Shown one piece after another: positions 44,901 through 54,116 of a stretch of DNA of 64,000 nucleotides (within the stretch, counting starts at the first letter, position 1; each line of letters begins with the position of its first letter). Origin of the DNA: Methanobrevibacter arboriphilus (lineage in GTDB: Archaea; Methanobacteriota; Methanobacteria; Methanobacteriales; Methanobacteriaceae); contig NZ_AP019779.1 of the NCBI RefSeq assembly GCF_019669925.1, positions 1,069,001 through 1,133,000 on the forward strand. Direction: 5' to 3'. Made by a program: the position numbers and the translations under genes. Under the pieces are notes generated by a model. That model was not told the origin of the DNA. It did no database searches and was given only the letters and a program-made list of their open reading frames with translations.

Positions 44901-45660
44901 AAATATCATCCAATAAATGAATCAAATATTAATATGTTTATAAACATGATTATAAAGAGAATTATCATATTTATAAACAGATTTTTCAAATTTTCTAAAT
45001 AACTATAAATTAAACAATCATAAATTAAATAATTATATTATTAAATAATTATAATCTAAATAATTAATAATTATTAAGACTAATAATCTCAAAAATCCAA
45101 GAATAATTTATATTAAGTTTTATAATCAATAACATTGAAAATATATTCAATAATTGAAAATATACTCGATAATAATGAAATCATTGAGTATAATCTAATA
45201 AATATGATTCGAGATTAAAAATAATATCATAAAATAATATTGTATATAAATAGTTACATGATAAATATTGTAACGCCAACAATATTATTAGAAATATTAT
45301 TAGAAATATTATTAATTGTCTAAATAACAATATTATCCTAGATATTTATAACTTTACCTTATTAAATTATACTATTTTCAAAGCTATTTTATGAAAAAAT
45401 TATAATAAATTTAAAAATATTAAAAATAAGAAAAAAGATAATAACAGTTCAAGATGAAATGATTCAATGTGAAATAAACTCCAATATAATATTCAATATA
45501 TAATAATTATATAATAATTATATAAAAATAAATTTTTTATAAATATATAAAAATGAATTATATAGATATGAATTATATATAGTATGAATTATGTATAGAT
45601 ATGTGAATTATGATAGATGAGTTATGTATAGATATATAAAATCTAATTATCATTTAATAA
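44901..45660. other. Long intergenic region between topA and aglB
   Basis: No gene. Includes the palindromic TATA element at 44934-44947, a second TTTATAAAC at about 44970, an imperfect palindrome with TATACTC/GAGTATA arms at 45161-45192, and ATTATTAGAAAT repeats at 45282-45315. The topA-proximal end is ATGAATTATATATAG-type repetitive sequence. Confidence 0.5.
44934..44947 (-). promoter_or_regulatory. Palindromic TATA-containing element upstream of aglB
   Basis: The perfect 14-bp palindrome ATGTTTATAAACAT lies 34-47 bp upstream of the aglB ATG. A similar CTGTTTATAAATATG sequence lies about 25 bp further upstream on the same strand. A TATA box here would give a leader of about 10-15 nt. Confidence 0.4.
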
Positions 45661-47847
45661 TTAGCCCTCTTTATTTACTTTATCTTCTAAATCTTCTAAT
45701 GAAGAAGTAAATTTACATTTTGGAAATCCACTACACCCAACAAATTCTCCATAACGCCCATGTCTCTTAAGAAGGTCATTTCCACAATCTGGACATTGAC
45801 CAACAACTTCAGCTTCATTAATTTTAGAATGATCAACACCACATTTAGAATCTAAACATGCTCTTTTTCGAGATTTACCTCTTCCAAAAGAAATATTTGG
45901 AAGTCCACATTTTTCACATTTACTTTTTAAAACTTCTGCACCTTTTGGAAGTGAATATATTACATTACAATCAGGATAATTAGAACAACCAACAAATGAA
46001 GACTTAGTTTTTGGAGAGAATCTAACAACTAAATTACCTCCACAAGCGCATTTACCAACAATTCTACTTTCTTGATAAGCATTATAAAGCCCTTCACCAA
46101 TTTTAAGATTGTTTTTATCAATATCATCCAATATAGTTAAGACTTCCTTTTTAGCATCCTCAATAACTTTATTTTTAGTTATCTTATCTGCCATTATGCC
46201 TTCAAGTTTCTTTTCAAGGTCTCTTGTAAGTTCTTCACTCGTAAGATTTTTACAATATTCCTGTAAATTAGAAATAATGTTCATACCGAGCTGATTAACC
46301 TCAATTTTTTTACCAGAAATATATTTTCTATCATATAGTTTTGCAATGATATCAGCTCTTGTAGCTTTCGTACCTAACTCTCTTTTTTCTAATTCTTTAA
46401 TTAAAGAAGCCTCATTATACCTAGCAGGAGGTTTAGTCTCTTTTTCTTCAGATAATATTTCATTTACTTTAATATTATCTCCTTTTTTAAGAACTGGGAA
46501 AAAATCTTCTTCAATCTTACGGAAAGGATAATGACTTAACCAACCCATATATGAAACTCTTTTCCTTTTAAAGAAAAATTTCTCTTTATCAACACTAAGA
46601 TCCACCCTTAATGTTTCTAGCTTAGAATTTTCAGCAAAAACACTAATAAATCTATAAACAATAAGTTCATAAATTTTAGCACTATCACTATCCAATTTTT
46701 TAGGAATTATACCCGTTGGATGGATAGCAGGGTGTGCTGCATCCGTTTTTTTACCTTCATTTGGTTTAGTTTTTTGAGGAAGAGAATCAATATGCTTTTT
46801 AAATACCTCATTTGCAGATAACTGACTGAATATTTTTTTAAACTCCAAACTTTCAGGTAATTTTTGAGAAGAAGTACGAGGATAAGAAGTATAACCTTCA
46901 GTATATAAATTCTGAGCAATAGTTTGAGTCTTTTTAGGACTAAAACCAAAAACAGTATGGGCTTCAGACTGCAAACCACCTAAATTAAATGGTATAGGTG
47001 GTTTTCTAATAGTTTCATTGATTTTCACTTTATCCACAGTTGAATCAGCCCCCTGACAGCTTTCAAATATTTTTTCAGCACGTTCTGGGTCAAAAATCTT
47101 ACCTTCAACATGATCAGCTATAATATCTTCATCTTTATTTTTTTCATATTTATTTTCAAGTAAGGCCTTAATCAACCAATAAGGCTCTGGAACAAATTTT
47201 TGAATTTCTTTTTCTCTATTAACTAATATAGACAATGTTGGAGTTTGTACTCTACCTGCTGAAAGTTGTAAATATCTATATTTGGCTTTTCTAACAGCAG
47301 TTGTTAAAGCTTTAGATATATTAACTCCAAAATAAAAATCAACAATATGTCTAGCTATACCCCCATTAACTTGATGAATATCTAATTCAATTTGATTATT
47401 ATAAGCATCAATAAGATCTTTCTTTGTTAAGGTTGAAAATTTCATCCTAGATGTTATATCGATAGAGTTTTCGCCACATGCATATTTCAATGCATTGAAA
47501 CCTATTAAAGTTCCTTCAATATCATAATCACAAGCATGAATATATTTATCTGCACCTTTACCTAATTTTTTTATAGCATAAACATAATCCTTAACATAAT
47601 TTAAATTCTTCTGAGTTTCATATGATGGAACCCATTTTAAATCAAAATAAACCTTTTCTTTCTGATTTTTTGGAGTTAAAGAATATAAATGGCCTACAGC
47701 AGATATTATAGTAATTTTTTTATCATTTTCATCGATTTCCCAATAGTTAACTTTTCTACCATATTTCATTTTTTTTACATTAGAAGAAAGAGCTTGAGCT
47801 ATCTTTTCAGCAGATTTTGGTTTCTCACAGATAATCACTTCATGCAT
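45661..47847 (-). CDS. topA: DNA topoisomerase I (type IA)
   Basis: Relaxes negative supercoils by single-strand passage. A 728-residue archaeal TopA. The Toprim domain starts [18 protein letters not shown] with [13 protein letters not shown] (DxD), and the active-site Tyr322 is in [12 protein letters not shown]. The C-terminus carries three zinc-finger units (CACGG...CSNYPDC, CEKCGLP...CLDSKC, CPDCGND...CSGFPKC). The start ATG at 47847 follows AAGTGAT. It is the only topoisomerase in the window; length and order of domains are normal. Confidence 0.97.
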   Translation of the reverse strand: MHEVIICEKPKSAEKIAQALSSNVKKMKYGRKVNYWEIDENDKKITIISAVGHLYSLTPKNQKEKVYFDLKWVPSYETQKNLNYVKDYVYAIKKLGKGADKYIHACDYDIEGTLIGFNALKYACGENSIDITSRMKFSTLTKKDLIDAYNNQIELDIHQVNGGIARHIVDFYFGVNISKALTTAVRKAKYRYLQLSAGRVQTPTLSILVNREKEIQKFVPEPYWLIKALLENKYEKNKDEDIIADHVEGKIFDPERAEKIFESCQGADSTVDKVKINETIRKPPIPFNLGGLQSEAHTVFGFSPKKTQTIAQNLYTEGYTSYPRTSSQKLPESLEFKKIFSQLSANEVFKKHIDSLPQKTKPNEGKKTDAAHPAIHPTGIIPKKLDSDSAKIYELIVYRFISVFAENSKLETLRVDLSVDKEKFFFKRKRVSYMGWLSHYPFRKIEEDFFPVLKKGDNIKVNEILSEEKETKPPARYNEASLIKELEKRELGTKATRADIIAKLYDRKYISGKKIEVNQLGMNIISNLQEYCKNLTSEELTRDLEKKLEGIMADKITKNKVIEDAKKEVLTILDDIDKNNLKIGEGLYNAYQESRIVGKCACGGNLVVRFSPKTKSSFVGCSNYPDCNVIYSLPKGAEVLKSKCEKCGLPNISFGRGKSRKRACLDSKCGVDHSKINEAEVVGQCPDCGNDLLKRHGRYGEFVGCSGFPKCKFTSSLEDLEDKVNKEG

Positions 47848-48442
47848 TATATCACTTTATATTAATACTATAAATTATATTACCAATGTTAAATTGTTTA
47901 CTTTGTCTATTTCATTACTTTTATATATAAATTATTATAAATCTTATGAAGTTTATTATAAGCCTTATGAATTATCTAATTTATAAATTTTATAAGTATC
48001 TATTTAAAAATATATACTTAGCTTTTATCTTAATTTTATACTTAATCATATAATTATACTTAACTTTATAAAATTTTTAAAATATCTCATTTTACAATAA
48101 ATAATATATTTATTAATAACTAAATATTATAGTAATTCTTTTTTATAAATAATTCTTTTTTTATAAATATAATTTACATTAACTTTAATCAAAATATATA
48201 ATTAATAAATTGTTTAATACTAATATATAAAATAGTATTATTTAAATTTTTTGTTAATGAATATTATAATAATATTTGATAAAAAAGTTTGATAAACCCC
48301 AATAGGATAAAATAAATTAATAAAATAAATTTAAAAATAGAAAAGAAAAATAAAATATAGAATAAAAAATGAAATAAAAATAAAATTAATATAAAATTAA
48401 ATATAAAATAAAAAATACTAGCTACTATAAAAAACAAGACAA
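47848..48442. other. AT-rich intergenic region upstream of topA
   Basis: No gene or repeat array seen. The topA promoter would lie within the first 100 bp (minus strand). Simple AATAAAATAAA sequence fills 48300-48420. Confidence 0.4.
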
Positions 48443-48628
48443 TTAGCGGTCTTTTTTATAAAATCCATAGAATTCACTACAATATGCACACATAGGATAA
48501 TTATCATAATGATAATGACTATCATCATCTTTGTTAATATTAAATTCCTGGTGACACATATAACAAATTTCTATTTTTTCATTATTATCAATTTGATTAG
48601 GAGATTCCGATACTGTCTTTTTATCCAT
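48443..48628 (-). CDS. Small zinc-ribbon-like protein, unknown function
   Basis: A 61-residue hydrophilic protein with two Cys pairs, CYMC and CAYC, about 24 residues apart, likely forming a single zinc ribbon; the intervening loop is rich in Asp and His (KDDDSHYHYDNYP). A GGTGA site five bases before the ATG supports translation. It lies 3' of the SerB fusion gene on the same strand with a 160-bp gap. I do not recognise a named family; comparable short CxxC proteins are found in Methanobrevibacter genomes. Confidence 0.7.
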   Translation of the reverse strand: MDKKTVSESPNQIDNNEKIEICYMCHQEFNINKDDDSHYHYDNYPMCAYCSEFYGFYKKDR

Positions 48629-48788
48629 TGTTTCACCAATAGCTAGATTAAATGACTAATCTTAGAATTAATATATATTCTAAAGACTATATGGACTAAA
48701 TTTGGTAAATAGAAATAAAGGCTGAAAACATAAAGTTAATATTTTCAATACCTAAAAATCTCTATAAATCAATAAACTAGTAATTGAC

Positions 48789-50579
48789 TTAACCTATATC
48801 GTGTTTTTGTAAAAGTAAAAGTTCTTCAGTAGTAAGCTTTTTACCATGCTTAAACTTCTCAAAGATATCTTCTGCTTTTTCTTTTTCTTCACGATTTTTC
48901 TTTGTACTAGCTTGTTTTTCAGATTTTCTTCTTTTAGACTTGTTAGTTCCAAGTTCTTTATTAATAACATGAATTTCGCTTAAAACAACTTTAAATTCTT
49001 CATGTTTAGCTGATGCAGATTTTCTAGCTTCAACAAACTTTTTATGAGCTTCATCTGCTTCTGTTCTAATATCATCAGTTTTTCTAAAGTAATTAAGCAT
49101 ATTTTCATGGAAGTCTTGAGCTTGAGTAGATAATTCAACAACTTTAGCATGATGATCTTCAGAAATCTTTTTAAGATTTTGAGCTTCATCCTTAATTTTT
49201 TCATCTTCTTGAATGTCCATTAGTTGTTTTCTCAAATCATTAGCATTTTTTACCAATTGATTTTCTTTTTTAATGTCTAAAACTCGAGTTTCAATAATTT
49301 TATCTATTTTTTTAATTTCATTCTCAAGTTTTAATCTGTCCCTTCTTCCAGAAGACCATTCCAGCTTTTTAAGCTCCTCATTGACATTATCACGTGATTT
49401 TTTAGCTTCTTCAACAGATTTATTAACTTCATTACGTTTATCTCTTAATTCAATAGCTAATTTAAGATTTTCTTTTAAGTCATCGTTAAGTTCATCACGT
49501 ATTTTACGTTGTTCTTTAGCTATTTTATTGAATTCTTCTCTTTCATCAGCTATTTTAGCGATGATCTCTTCTCTTTCATCTTTTTGCTTTCTAACTCCTT
49601 CAGGAGTAGGAGCAAGATCAAAGTCTACTTCAGGAAGTGCATCTTTTTTAGACTTTTTAGGCTTAGTTTTTGGTTCTTTATCAGCTTCTTTAGAAGTTTT
49701 AACTTCCTCAGTAGCTTCCTCAGTAGCTTCCTCAGTAGCTTCCTCAGTAGCTTCCTCAGTAGCTTCCTCAGTAGCTTCCTCAGTAGCTTCCTCAGTAGCT
49801 TCCTCAGTAGCTTCCTCAGTAGCTTCCTCAGTAGCTTCCTCAGTAGCTTCCTCAGTAGCTTCCTCAGTAGCTTCCTCAGTAGCTTCCTCAGTAGCTTCCT
49901 CAGTAGCTTCCTCAGTAGCTTCCTCAGTAGCTTCCTCAGTAGCTTCAGAATTTAAATCAGTTATAATATTTAAAACTTCCTTTAAATCTTTTTCTTCTAA
50001 AATTATATCTGCAACTTCTTTAACTGCAGGTTTTGCATTAAATGCAATACCTACTTGTGCTATTTCCATCATGGAAATATCATTAGCACCATCACCAACA
50101 GCTATACATTCTTCAACAGAAATATCACTGCTTTCAATAATACTGTTAAGTACATCAGCTTTAGAACCTTCAACTAGAGGACCAGTAACTTCTCCAGTAA
50201 GTTTTCCATCTTTTTCCTCTAATTTATTAGTAAATAAATAATCTAAATTGAGTTTCTCTTTTAAAGGATCAGCAATCAAATCAAAACTGCCACTTATAAC
50301 AGCTATTTCATAGCCCTTATCTTTCAAACCTTTGATAGCATCTTCTGCTCCTTCCATGAGCTTCATTTCATTAGCTAAATTTTTAATATCTTCTACTGAA
50401 GCTCCTTCTAAAAGTTTAACTCTTTCTTTTATAGATGTTTCGAAGTCTAAATCACCATTCATAGCTTTTTCGGTGATTTCTGCAATTTGTTCTTGAACGT
50501 CTACTAATTTCCCGATCTCATCTATCGCTTCACCATCAATAATAACATTATCTAAGTCAAATACTACAAGTTTAATCAA
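48789..50579 (-). CDS. serB: Phosphoserine phosphatase SerB fused through an (ATEE)n linker to a long coiled-coil domain
   Basis: A 596-residue protein in three parts. Residues 1-205 are a HAD phosphatase of SerB type: nucleophile motif D8-L-D10-N, VISGSFD, a K in KADVLN, and GDGANDISMM, so dephosphorylation of phosphoserine in serine synthesis is likely. Residues about 213-292 are a perfect Ala-Thr-Glu-Glu repeat encoded by 20 identical 12-bp units. From about 310 to 596 there is a charged coiled coil of the kind seen as a stand-alone archaeal coiled-coil protein (KQKDEREEIIAKIADEREEF and so on). The start is TTG at 50579 with GGTGAT four bases upstream. It starts 12 bp after tbp and is probably co-transcribed with it. 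The role of the coiled coil is unknown. Confidence 0.9.
   Translation of the reverse strand: MIKLVVFDLDNVIIDGEAIDEIGKLVDVQEQIAEITEKAMNGDLDFETSIKERVKLLEGASVEDIKNLANEMKLMEGAEDAIKGLKDKGYEIAVISGSFDLIADPLKEKLNLDYLFTNKLEEKDGKLTGEVTGPLVEGSKADVLNSIIESSDISVEECIAVGDGANDISMMEIAQVGIAFNAKPAVKEVADIILEEKDLKEVLNIITDLNSEATEEATEEATEEATEEATEEATEEATEEATEEATEEATEEATEEATEEATEEATEEATEEATEEATEEATEEATEEATEEVKTSKEADKEPKTKPKKSKKDALPEVDFDLAPTPEGVRKQKDEREEIIAKIADEREEFNKIAKEQRKIRDELNDDLKENLKLAIELRDKRNEVNKSVEEAKKSRDNVNEELKKLEWSSGRRDRLKLENEIKKIDKIIETRVLDIKKENQLVKNANDLRKQLMDIQEDEKIKDEAQNLKKISEDHHAKVVELSTQAQDFHENMLNYFRKTDDIRTEADEAHKKFVEARKSASAKHEEFKVVLSEIHVINKELGTNKSKRRKSEKQASTKKNREEKEKAEDIFEKFKHGKKLTTEELLLLQKHDIG
49705..49944 (-). 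repeat. Tandem array: 20 perfect 12-bp repeats within serB
   Basis: The plus-strand unit TCCTCAGTAGCT is repeated 20 times without a mismatch, encoding ATEE on the minus strand. Unit length is a multiple of three, so gains or losses keep the frame. Perfect identity implies recent expansion or homogenisation. Confidence 0.97.
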
Positions 50580-50591
50580 TCATATCACCAA

Positions 50592-51137
50592 TTATATTAA
50601 GTCCAACTCGCTAAGTCGATCGTATGCCCTCTCTACTCCCAGCTTAGCATCATCTTTAGTTTTGGCACCAGTACAAACTACTTTACCTGATCCAAATAAT
50701 AATAAAACAACTTTAGGGTCTTGTAAACGGTAAACTAAACCTGGAAATTGCTCAGGTTCATATTCCGTATTTTCTAATTCTAGAGCTACTGCTTCTAGAT
50801 TCAATGTTGCTTCCAAGTTGGCAGAAGCCACAATATTTTGAATTTTAATCTCAAATTCATGAGGGATATCTTTATCAACAGTCCTCATTAGATCAACAGT
50901 TTTATTTATAGCTAAAATAGAATCATCTATAGATTTAGCCCCAGTACAAACCAGTTTTCCTGAACTGAAAATAAGTGCAGCAGTTTTAGGTTCTTTTAGT
51001 TTAAAAACTAATCCTGGAAACTGTTCTCGATTAAAATCAACTCCTTCTAAAGCTTTGGAAACTTCAGTTAATTCTATATCCTTTCCAATGGCTGCAGAAG
51101 CTACAATGTTCTCTATTTTAATATCAACATCGGTCAA
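50592..51137 (-). CDS. tbp: TATA-box-binding protein
   Basis: General transcription factor that bends TATA boxes and recruits TFB. Two direct repeats of about 90 residues are clear: IKIENIVASAAIGKDIEL ... QFPGLVFKLKEPKTAALIFSSGKLVCTGAK and IKIQNIVASANLEATLNL ... QFPGLVYRLQDPKVVLLLFGSGKVVCTGAK. I choose the TTG at 51137, nine bases after GGGAGG, giving 181 residues, the usual archaeal length; an in-frame TTG at 51158 would include the ribosome-binding site itself. Its promoter contains a symmetrical double TATA at 51202-51218. The serB fusion gene follows 12 bp downstream. Confidence 0.97.
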   Translation of the reverse strand: MTDVDIKIENIVASAAIGKDIELTEVSKALEGVDFNREQFPGLVFKLKEPKTAALIFSSGKLVCTGAKSIDDSILAINKTVDLMRTVDKDIPHEFEIKIQNIVASANLEATLNLEAVALELENTEYEPEQFPGLVYRLQDPKVVLLLFGSGKVVCTGAKTKDDAKLGVERAYDRLSELDLI

Positions 51138-51201
51138 GTTAAGATTCCTCCCAATCAAATTTTAAAAAAAATAGTAATAATTTACTTTATCTATTTTTTA
51201 A

Positions 51202-51218
51202 TTTATATACTATATAAA
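51202..51218 (-). promoter_or_regulatory. Palindromic double TATA box of the tbp gene
   Basis: TTTATATA (51202-51209), one base, then TATATAAA (51211-51218): a perfect inverted repeat of the archaeal TATA consensus, 65-81 bp upstream of the TBP start codon. TBP could bind in either orientation. Confidence 0.55.
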
Positions 51219-51665
51219 CCTATTTAAAAATTTCAGAAATGAAAATTTTACAAGAATTATAACAAGAGTAATTATAACAAGAATTATATAATTATTATAA
51301 TGATCGTAACTATTAAACATTTGAAAATTTTAATTTAAAAAATTTATAAATATTTTAAATAAATAACTAAATAAATTGCTTAAATGTATATTTTAAATAA
51401 ATATTTTAAAAATTATCATTTTTTAGCTCACTTATAAAGTAATATAAAGCAATAATAATACTTTAATACATAGTATTTAGATAAAGTCAATAATAGTATA
51501 AAAATTATTCTTAAAAATATTACAAAAGGTTATTACATTAAAATCCATACTATCAATAAAGAGTAAATATAAAAATACTTAAATACTAGTATAAATAGCT
51601 TACTATATTTTTATAAGTTTAATATATATTTCATCATATAAATATTTTGTATAAATATTTTATAA

Positions 51666-51713
51666 AAAATTTGTATAAAAATTTGTATAAAAATTTGTAT
51701 AAAAATTTGTATA
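51666..51713 (+). repeat. Tandem array: four perfect 12-bp TATA-like repeats
   Basis: AAAATTTGTATA at 51666, 51678, 51690 and 51702, with degenerate copies just upstream (51645-51665). Each unit contains TTGTATAAAA, a plausible TATA element. The array ends 45 bp before the CYTH ATG, exactly where a core promoter should be. Confidence 0.7.
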
Positions 51714-51757
51714 AATTATAGAATTTAATAAAATAGGATTAGTTAAAAGGTGATAAA

Positions 51758-52309
51758 ATGATTGAAGTTGAAGTTAAAGCAAAAATAAATGACTTTAATT
51801 CTATTAAAAAAGATTTATACACTATTGGAGCTTTAGAAAGCCATACTGAACACCAAGAAGATATTTATTTTAATAGTCCTATAAAAGATTTTGCAAAAAG
51901 CGATGAAGCACTAAGAATAAGGAAAGTTACAAGTAAAGATTCTGTTGAAACATTTATAACATATAAAGGACCTAAAATTGATGATAAAAGTAAAACCAGA
52001 AAAGAAGTTGAAGTGAAAATTGAAGACCCAGAAAAGGTAGCAGATATATTTGAATCATTGGAATTTGTTAAAACCTCAAAAGTTATTAAAAAAAGGACAA
52101 TATATAACTTTGAACAATATATAATAAGCCTTGATGATGTTGTTGGTTTAGAACCTTACATGGAAATTGAAACTGATATTGAAGAAGGTAATGATTATAA
52201 AGCCGAAATAGATAAAATATTTGAATTATTTAAAAAATTAAATATATCTGAAGGATTTGAAAGAACTTCTTATCTAGAATTATTAGATATTAAAAGAGAA
52301 AAGAATTAA
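51758..52309 (+). CDS. CYTH-domain protein (class IV adenylate cyclase/thiamine-triphosphatase family)
   Basis: A 183-residue tunnel-fold protein with the family's N-terminal ExExK motif at E3-V-E5-V-K7, R-x-R further in (ALRIRK), TYKGPK, and the C-terminal acidic metal site (EPYMEIETD). CYTH enzymes act on triphosphate substrates such as ATP, thiamine triphosphate or tripolyphosphate. Archaeal members annotated as class IV adenylate cyclase are of unproven function. The GGTGAT site precedes the ATG. It is divergent from tbp, with an unusual repeat array in the promoter region. Confidence 0.92.
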   Translation: MIEVEVKAKINDFNSIKKDLYTIGALESHTEHQEDIYFNSPIKDFAKSDEALRIRKVTSKDSVETFITYKGPKIDDKSKTRKEVEVKIEDPEKVADIFESLEFVKTSKVIKKRTIYNFEQYIISLDDVVGLEPYMEIETDIEEGNDYKAEIDKIFELFKKLNISEGFERTSYLELLDIKREKN

Positions 52310-52421
52310 AATTAATATTACAACAAAAATGTGATGATAATAATTAGAAATAGTGGTAGATTGAATAAGAATTAAAAATAATAGATAAATAATAATATTA
52401 TAATTAATAGTAGGTTGAATA

Positions 52422-53045
52422 ATGCCTATTTTGGTATATATTGATAATGGTATTTCATTTAAATATAATGAAAATTGGATAAAAAAGTATAAATCTAATG
52501 ATCCATTTTCTATTTTTGCTATGTATAATAATTTAAGTGAAAAAACAATTTTAGATATATCAAAAATTCCCATAAATTATAAAAATGGAAAAAATTATAC
52601 AACTACTGATTATGAAGTATATACTAAACGATATATTATAAATACTTTTGACTCAAAGATTACAAAAACCAATAAAACAAAGATAGATGATATAGAGGCT
52701 TGTGATATTTGGGCTAAAAGAAGATTTAGAGATATGGAATTTGAAGAGAGATTTATTGGCTTTATAAAAAACCAATATATTTATCAAATTAAGTTATTAA
52801 CTGATAAAGATTTAAACCTATTAATAGATGATATAGAAATAATATTGAATAGTTTTACTATTTTAAACAAATCATATAATCCTCCAAATAGATTTAACAA
52901 TCTTGAAATTGAGGAAATATTAGAAAAATCAAAATTATCAGACCAAAAAGCGGTTATAAAAATATTGAAAAACTTACTAAAAATAATATTAATACTTTTA
53001 ACAATTTTACTAATCTTTTTAATACTTGGAATATTTATAACTTAA
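52422..53045 (+). CDS. Unknown protein with C-terminal membrane anchor
   Basis: A 207-residue protein. Residues 1-150 look like a single alpha/beta domain that starts with alternating strands (ILVYIDNGISFKYNENWIKKY) and resembles, weakly, the PsbP/DUF1795-like domains found in surface or lipoproteins. A single strong hydrophobic segment at about 184-206 (IILILLTILLIFLILGIFIT) ends the protein, so it would be tail-anchored with its domain in the cytoplasm. It is Asn/Ile/Lys-rich like its surroundings. AGGT is upstream of the ATG. It lies between CYTH and Sir2 genes on the same strand. No function can be named. Confidence 0.75.
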   Translation: MPILVYIDNGISFKYNENWIKKYKSNDPFSIFAMYNNLSEKTILDISKIPINYKNGKNYTTTDYEVYTKRYIINTFDSKITKTNKTKIDDIEACDIWAKRRFRDMEFEERFIGFIKNQYIYQIKLLTDKDLNLLIDDIEIILNSFTILNKSYNPPNRFNNLEIEEILEKSKLSDQKAVIKILKNLLKIILILLTILLIFLILGIFIT

Positions 53046-53189
53046 TAAATTATGTTTTATATCAAATACTTTTATAATAAATGTGTATTTTATTAATAAA
53101 TTTATTATTAATAAATTATATCTACATATTTACTAGATTCAATAGAATTATCTATGAAAAAGAAAGATTAAACTATCAAAGAATAAATT

Positions 53190-53930
53190 ATGAAAAAAGA
53201 AAGTTTAAAAAAGATATCTAATTTAAAAAAAAGAATATCTAGCTCAAAAGATATCGTTTTCTTTGGAGGGGCAGGAGTATCAACTGAAAGTGGGATTCCA
53301 GATTTCAGAGGAGAAAAAGGAATTTATAACACTATGAAAAAATATGGAGAATCTCCTGAAACTATACTATCCCATGAATACTTTTTTTCAAATACAAGCT
53401 TATTTTATGAATATTATAAAGAAAATATAATCTATAAATATGCCCAACCTAATTATTCCCATATAGGAATTAATAAACTTGAGAAAGAAGGTAAAATTAA
53501 AGCAATTATCACGCAAAACATAGATGGCCTTCACCAAAAAGCAGGAAGCAAAAATGTTTTAGAACTTCATGGAAATATCTTAAAAAATTATTGTGTGAAC
53601 TGTAATGCCAAATACAATCTAAATTATATTATAGATTCTAAAGATGTCCCAATTTGCAGATATTGTAGAGAAATAATAAAACCTGATATAGTTCTATACC
53701 AAGAACCCCTAAAAGAAGAAATTATTAATAAAGCTATTGAATTTATAATTAAAGCCGATCTACTAATTATTGGAGGAACATCTCTTGTTGTTTACCCTGC
53801 AGCAGGACTTGTCCAACATTTCAAAGGAAAAAATTTAGTTCTAATCAATAAAACAATGACATCATATGATAATTATGCTAATTTAGTAATAAATGAGCCT
53901 ATAGGAGAAGTTTTTAAAAAAATAATATAA
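53190..53930 (+). CDS. Sir2-family NAD-dependent protein deacylase
   Basis: A 246-residue sirtuin. NAD-binding motifs GAGVSTESGIPDFRG and TQNIDGLHQKAG; catalytic His127 in ELHGN; zinc ribbon C135-X2-C138 and C156-X2-C159; the GGTSLVVYPA segment and LINK. It removes acetyl or other acyl groups from Lys, using NAD. In archaea the Alba chromatin protein is a known type of target, but no Alba gene is in this window. The domain order and length are normal. The ribosome-binding signal is weak. Confidence 0.95.
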   Translation: MKKESLKKISNLKKRISSSKDIVFFGGAGVSTESGIPDFRGEKGIYNTMKKYGESPETILSHEYFFSNTSLFYEYYKENIIYKYAQPNYSHIGINKLEKEGKIKAIITQNIDGLHQKAGSKNVLELHGNILKNYCVNCNAKYNLNYIIDSKDVPICRYCREIIKPDIVLYQEPLKEEIINKAIEFIIKADLLIIGGTSLVVYPAAGLVQHFKGKNLVLINKTMTSYDNYANLVINEPIGEVFKKII

Positions 53931-54116
53931 ATGAATATAGAAGAATTTATATACCGAAAAAATAACTAAATTATGAGATAGCATTAGACATATATGAGAT
54001 ATAGAACATGAGAGAGATGTCAATTTATTAAAATATTTAAACAAACAAGACAATGAAACTACTTAAACAAATTATATAACAATTAAATCAATATTACAAA
54101 ACCATATGATAATTAA

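Larger units (their letters stand above)
51138..51757. other. Divergent spacer between tbp and the CYTH gene
   Basis: Non-coding. It holds the tbp promoter (51202-51218) at one end and a 12-bp tandem array (51666-51713) just upstream of the CYTH gene at the other. The middle is plain AT-rich sequence. Confidence 0.55.

Noticed and set aside
49273-50241. Long plus-strand frames across the serB region (about 320 and 150 residues) made of SSVA or SSFL repeats
   Set aside because: They are the antisense readings of the 12-bp tandem array and of a biased coiled-coil gene; the array has no stop codon in several frames. The minus-strand frame has intact HAD motifs and a ribosome-binding site.
53931-53969. 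12-codon frame right after the Sir2 gene
   Set aside because: Too short, no ribosome-binding site of its own, no recognisable peptide.
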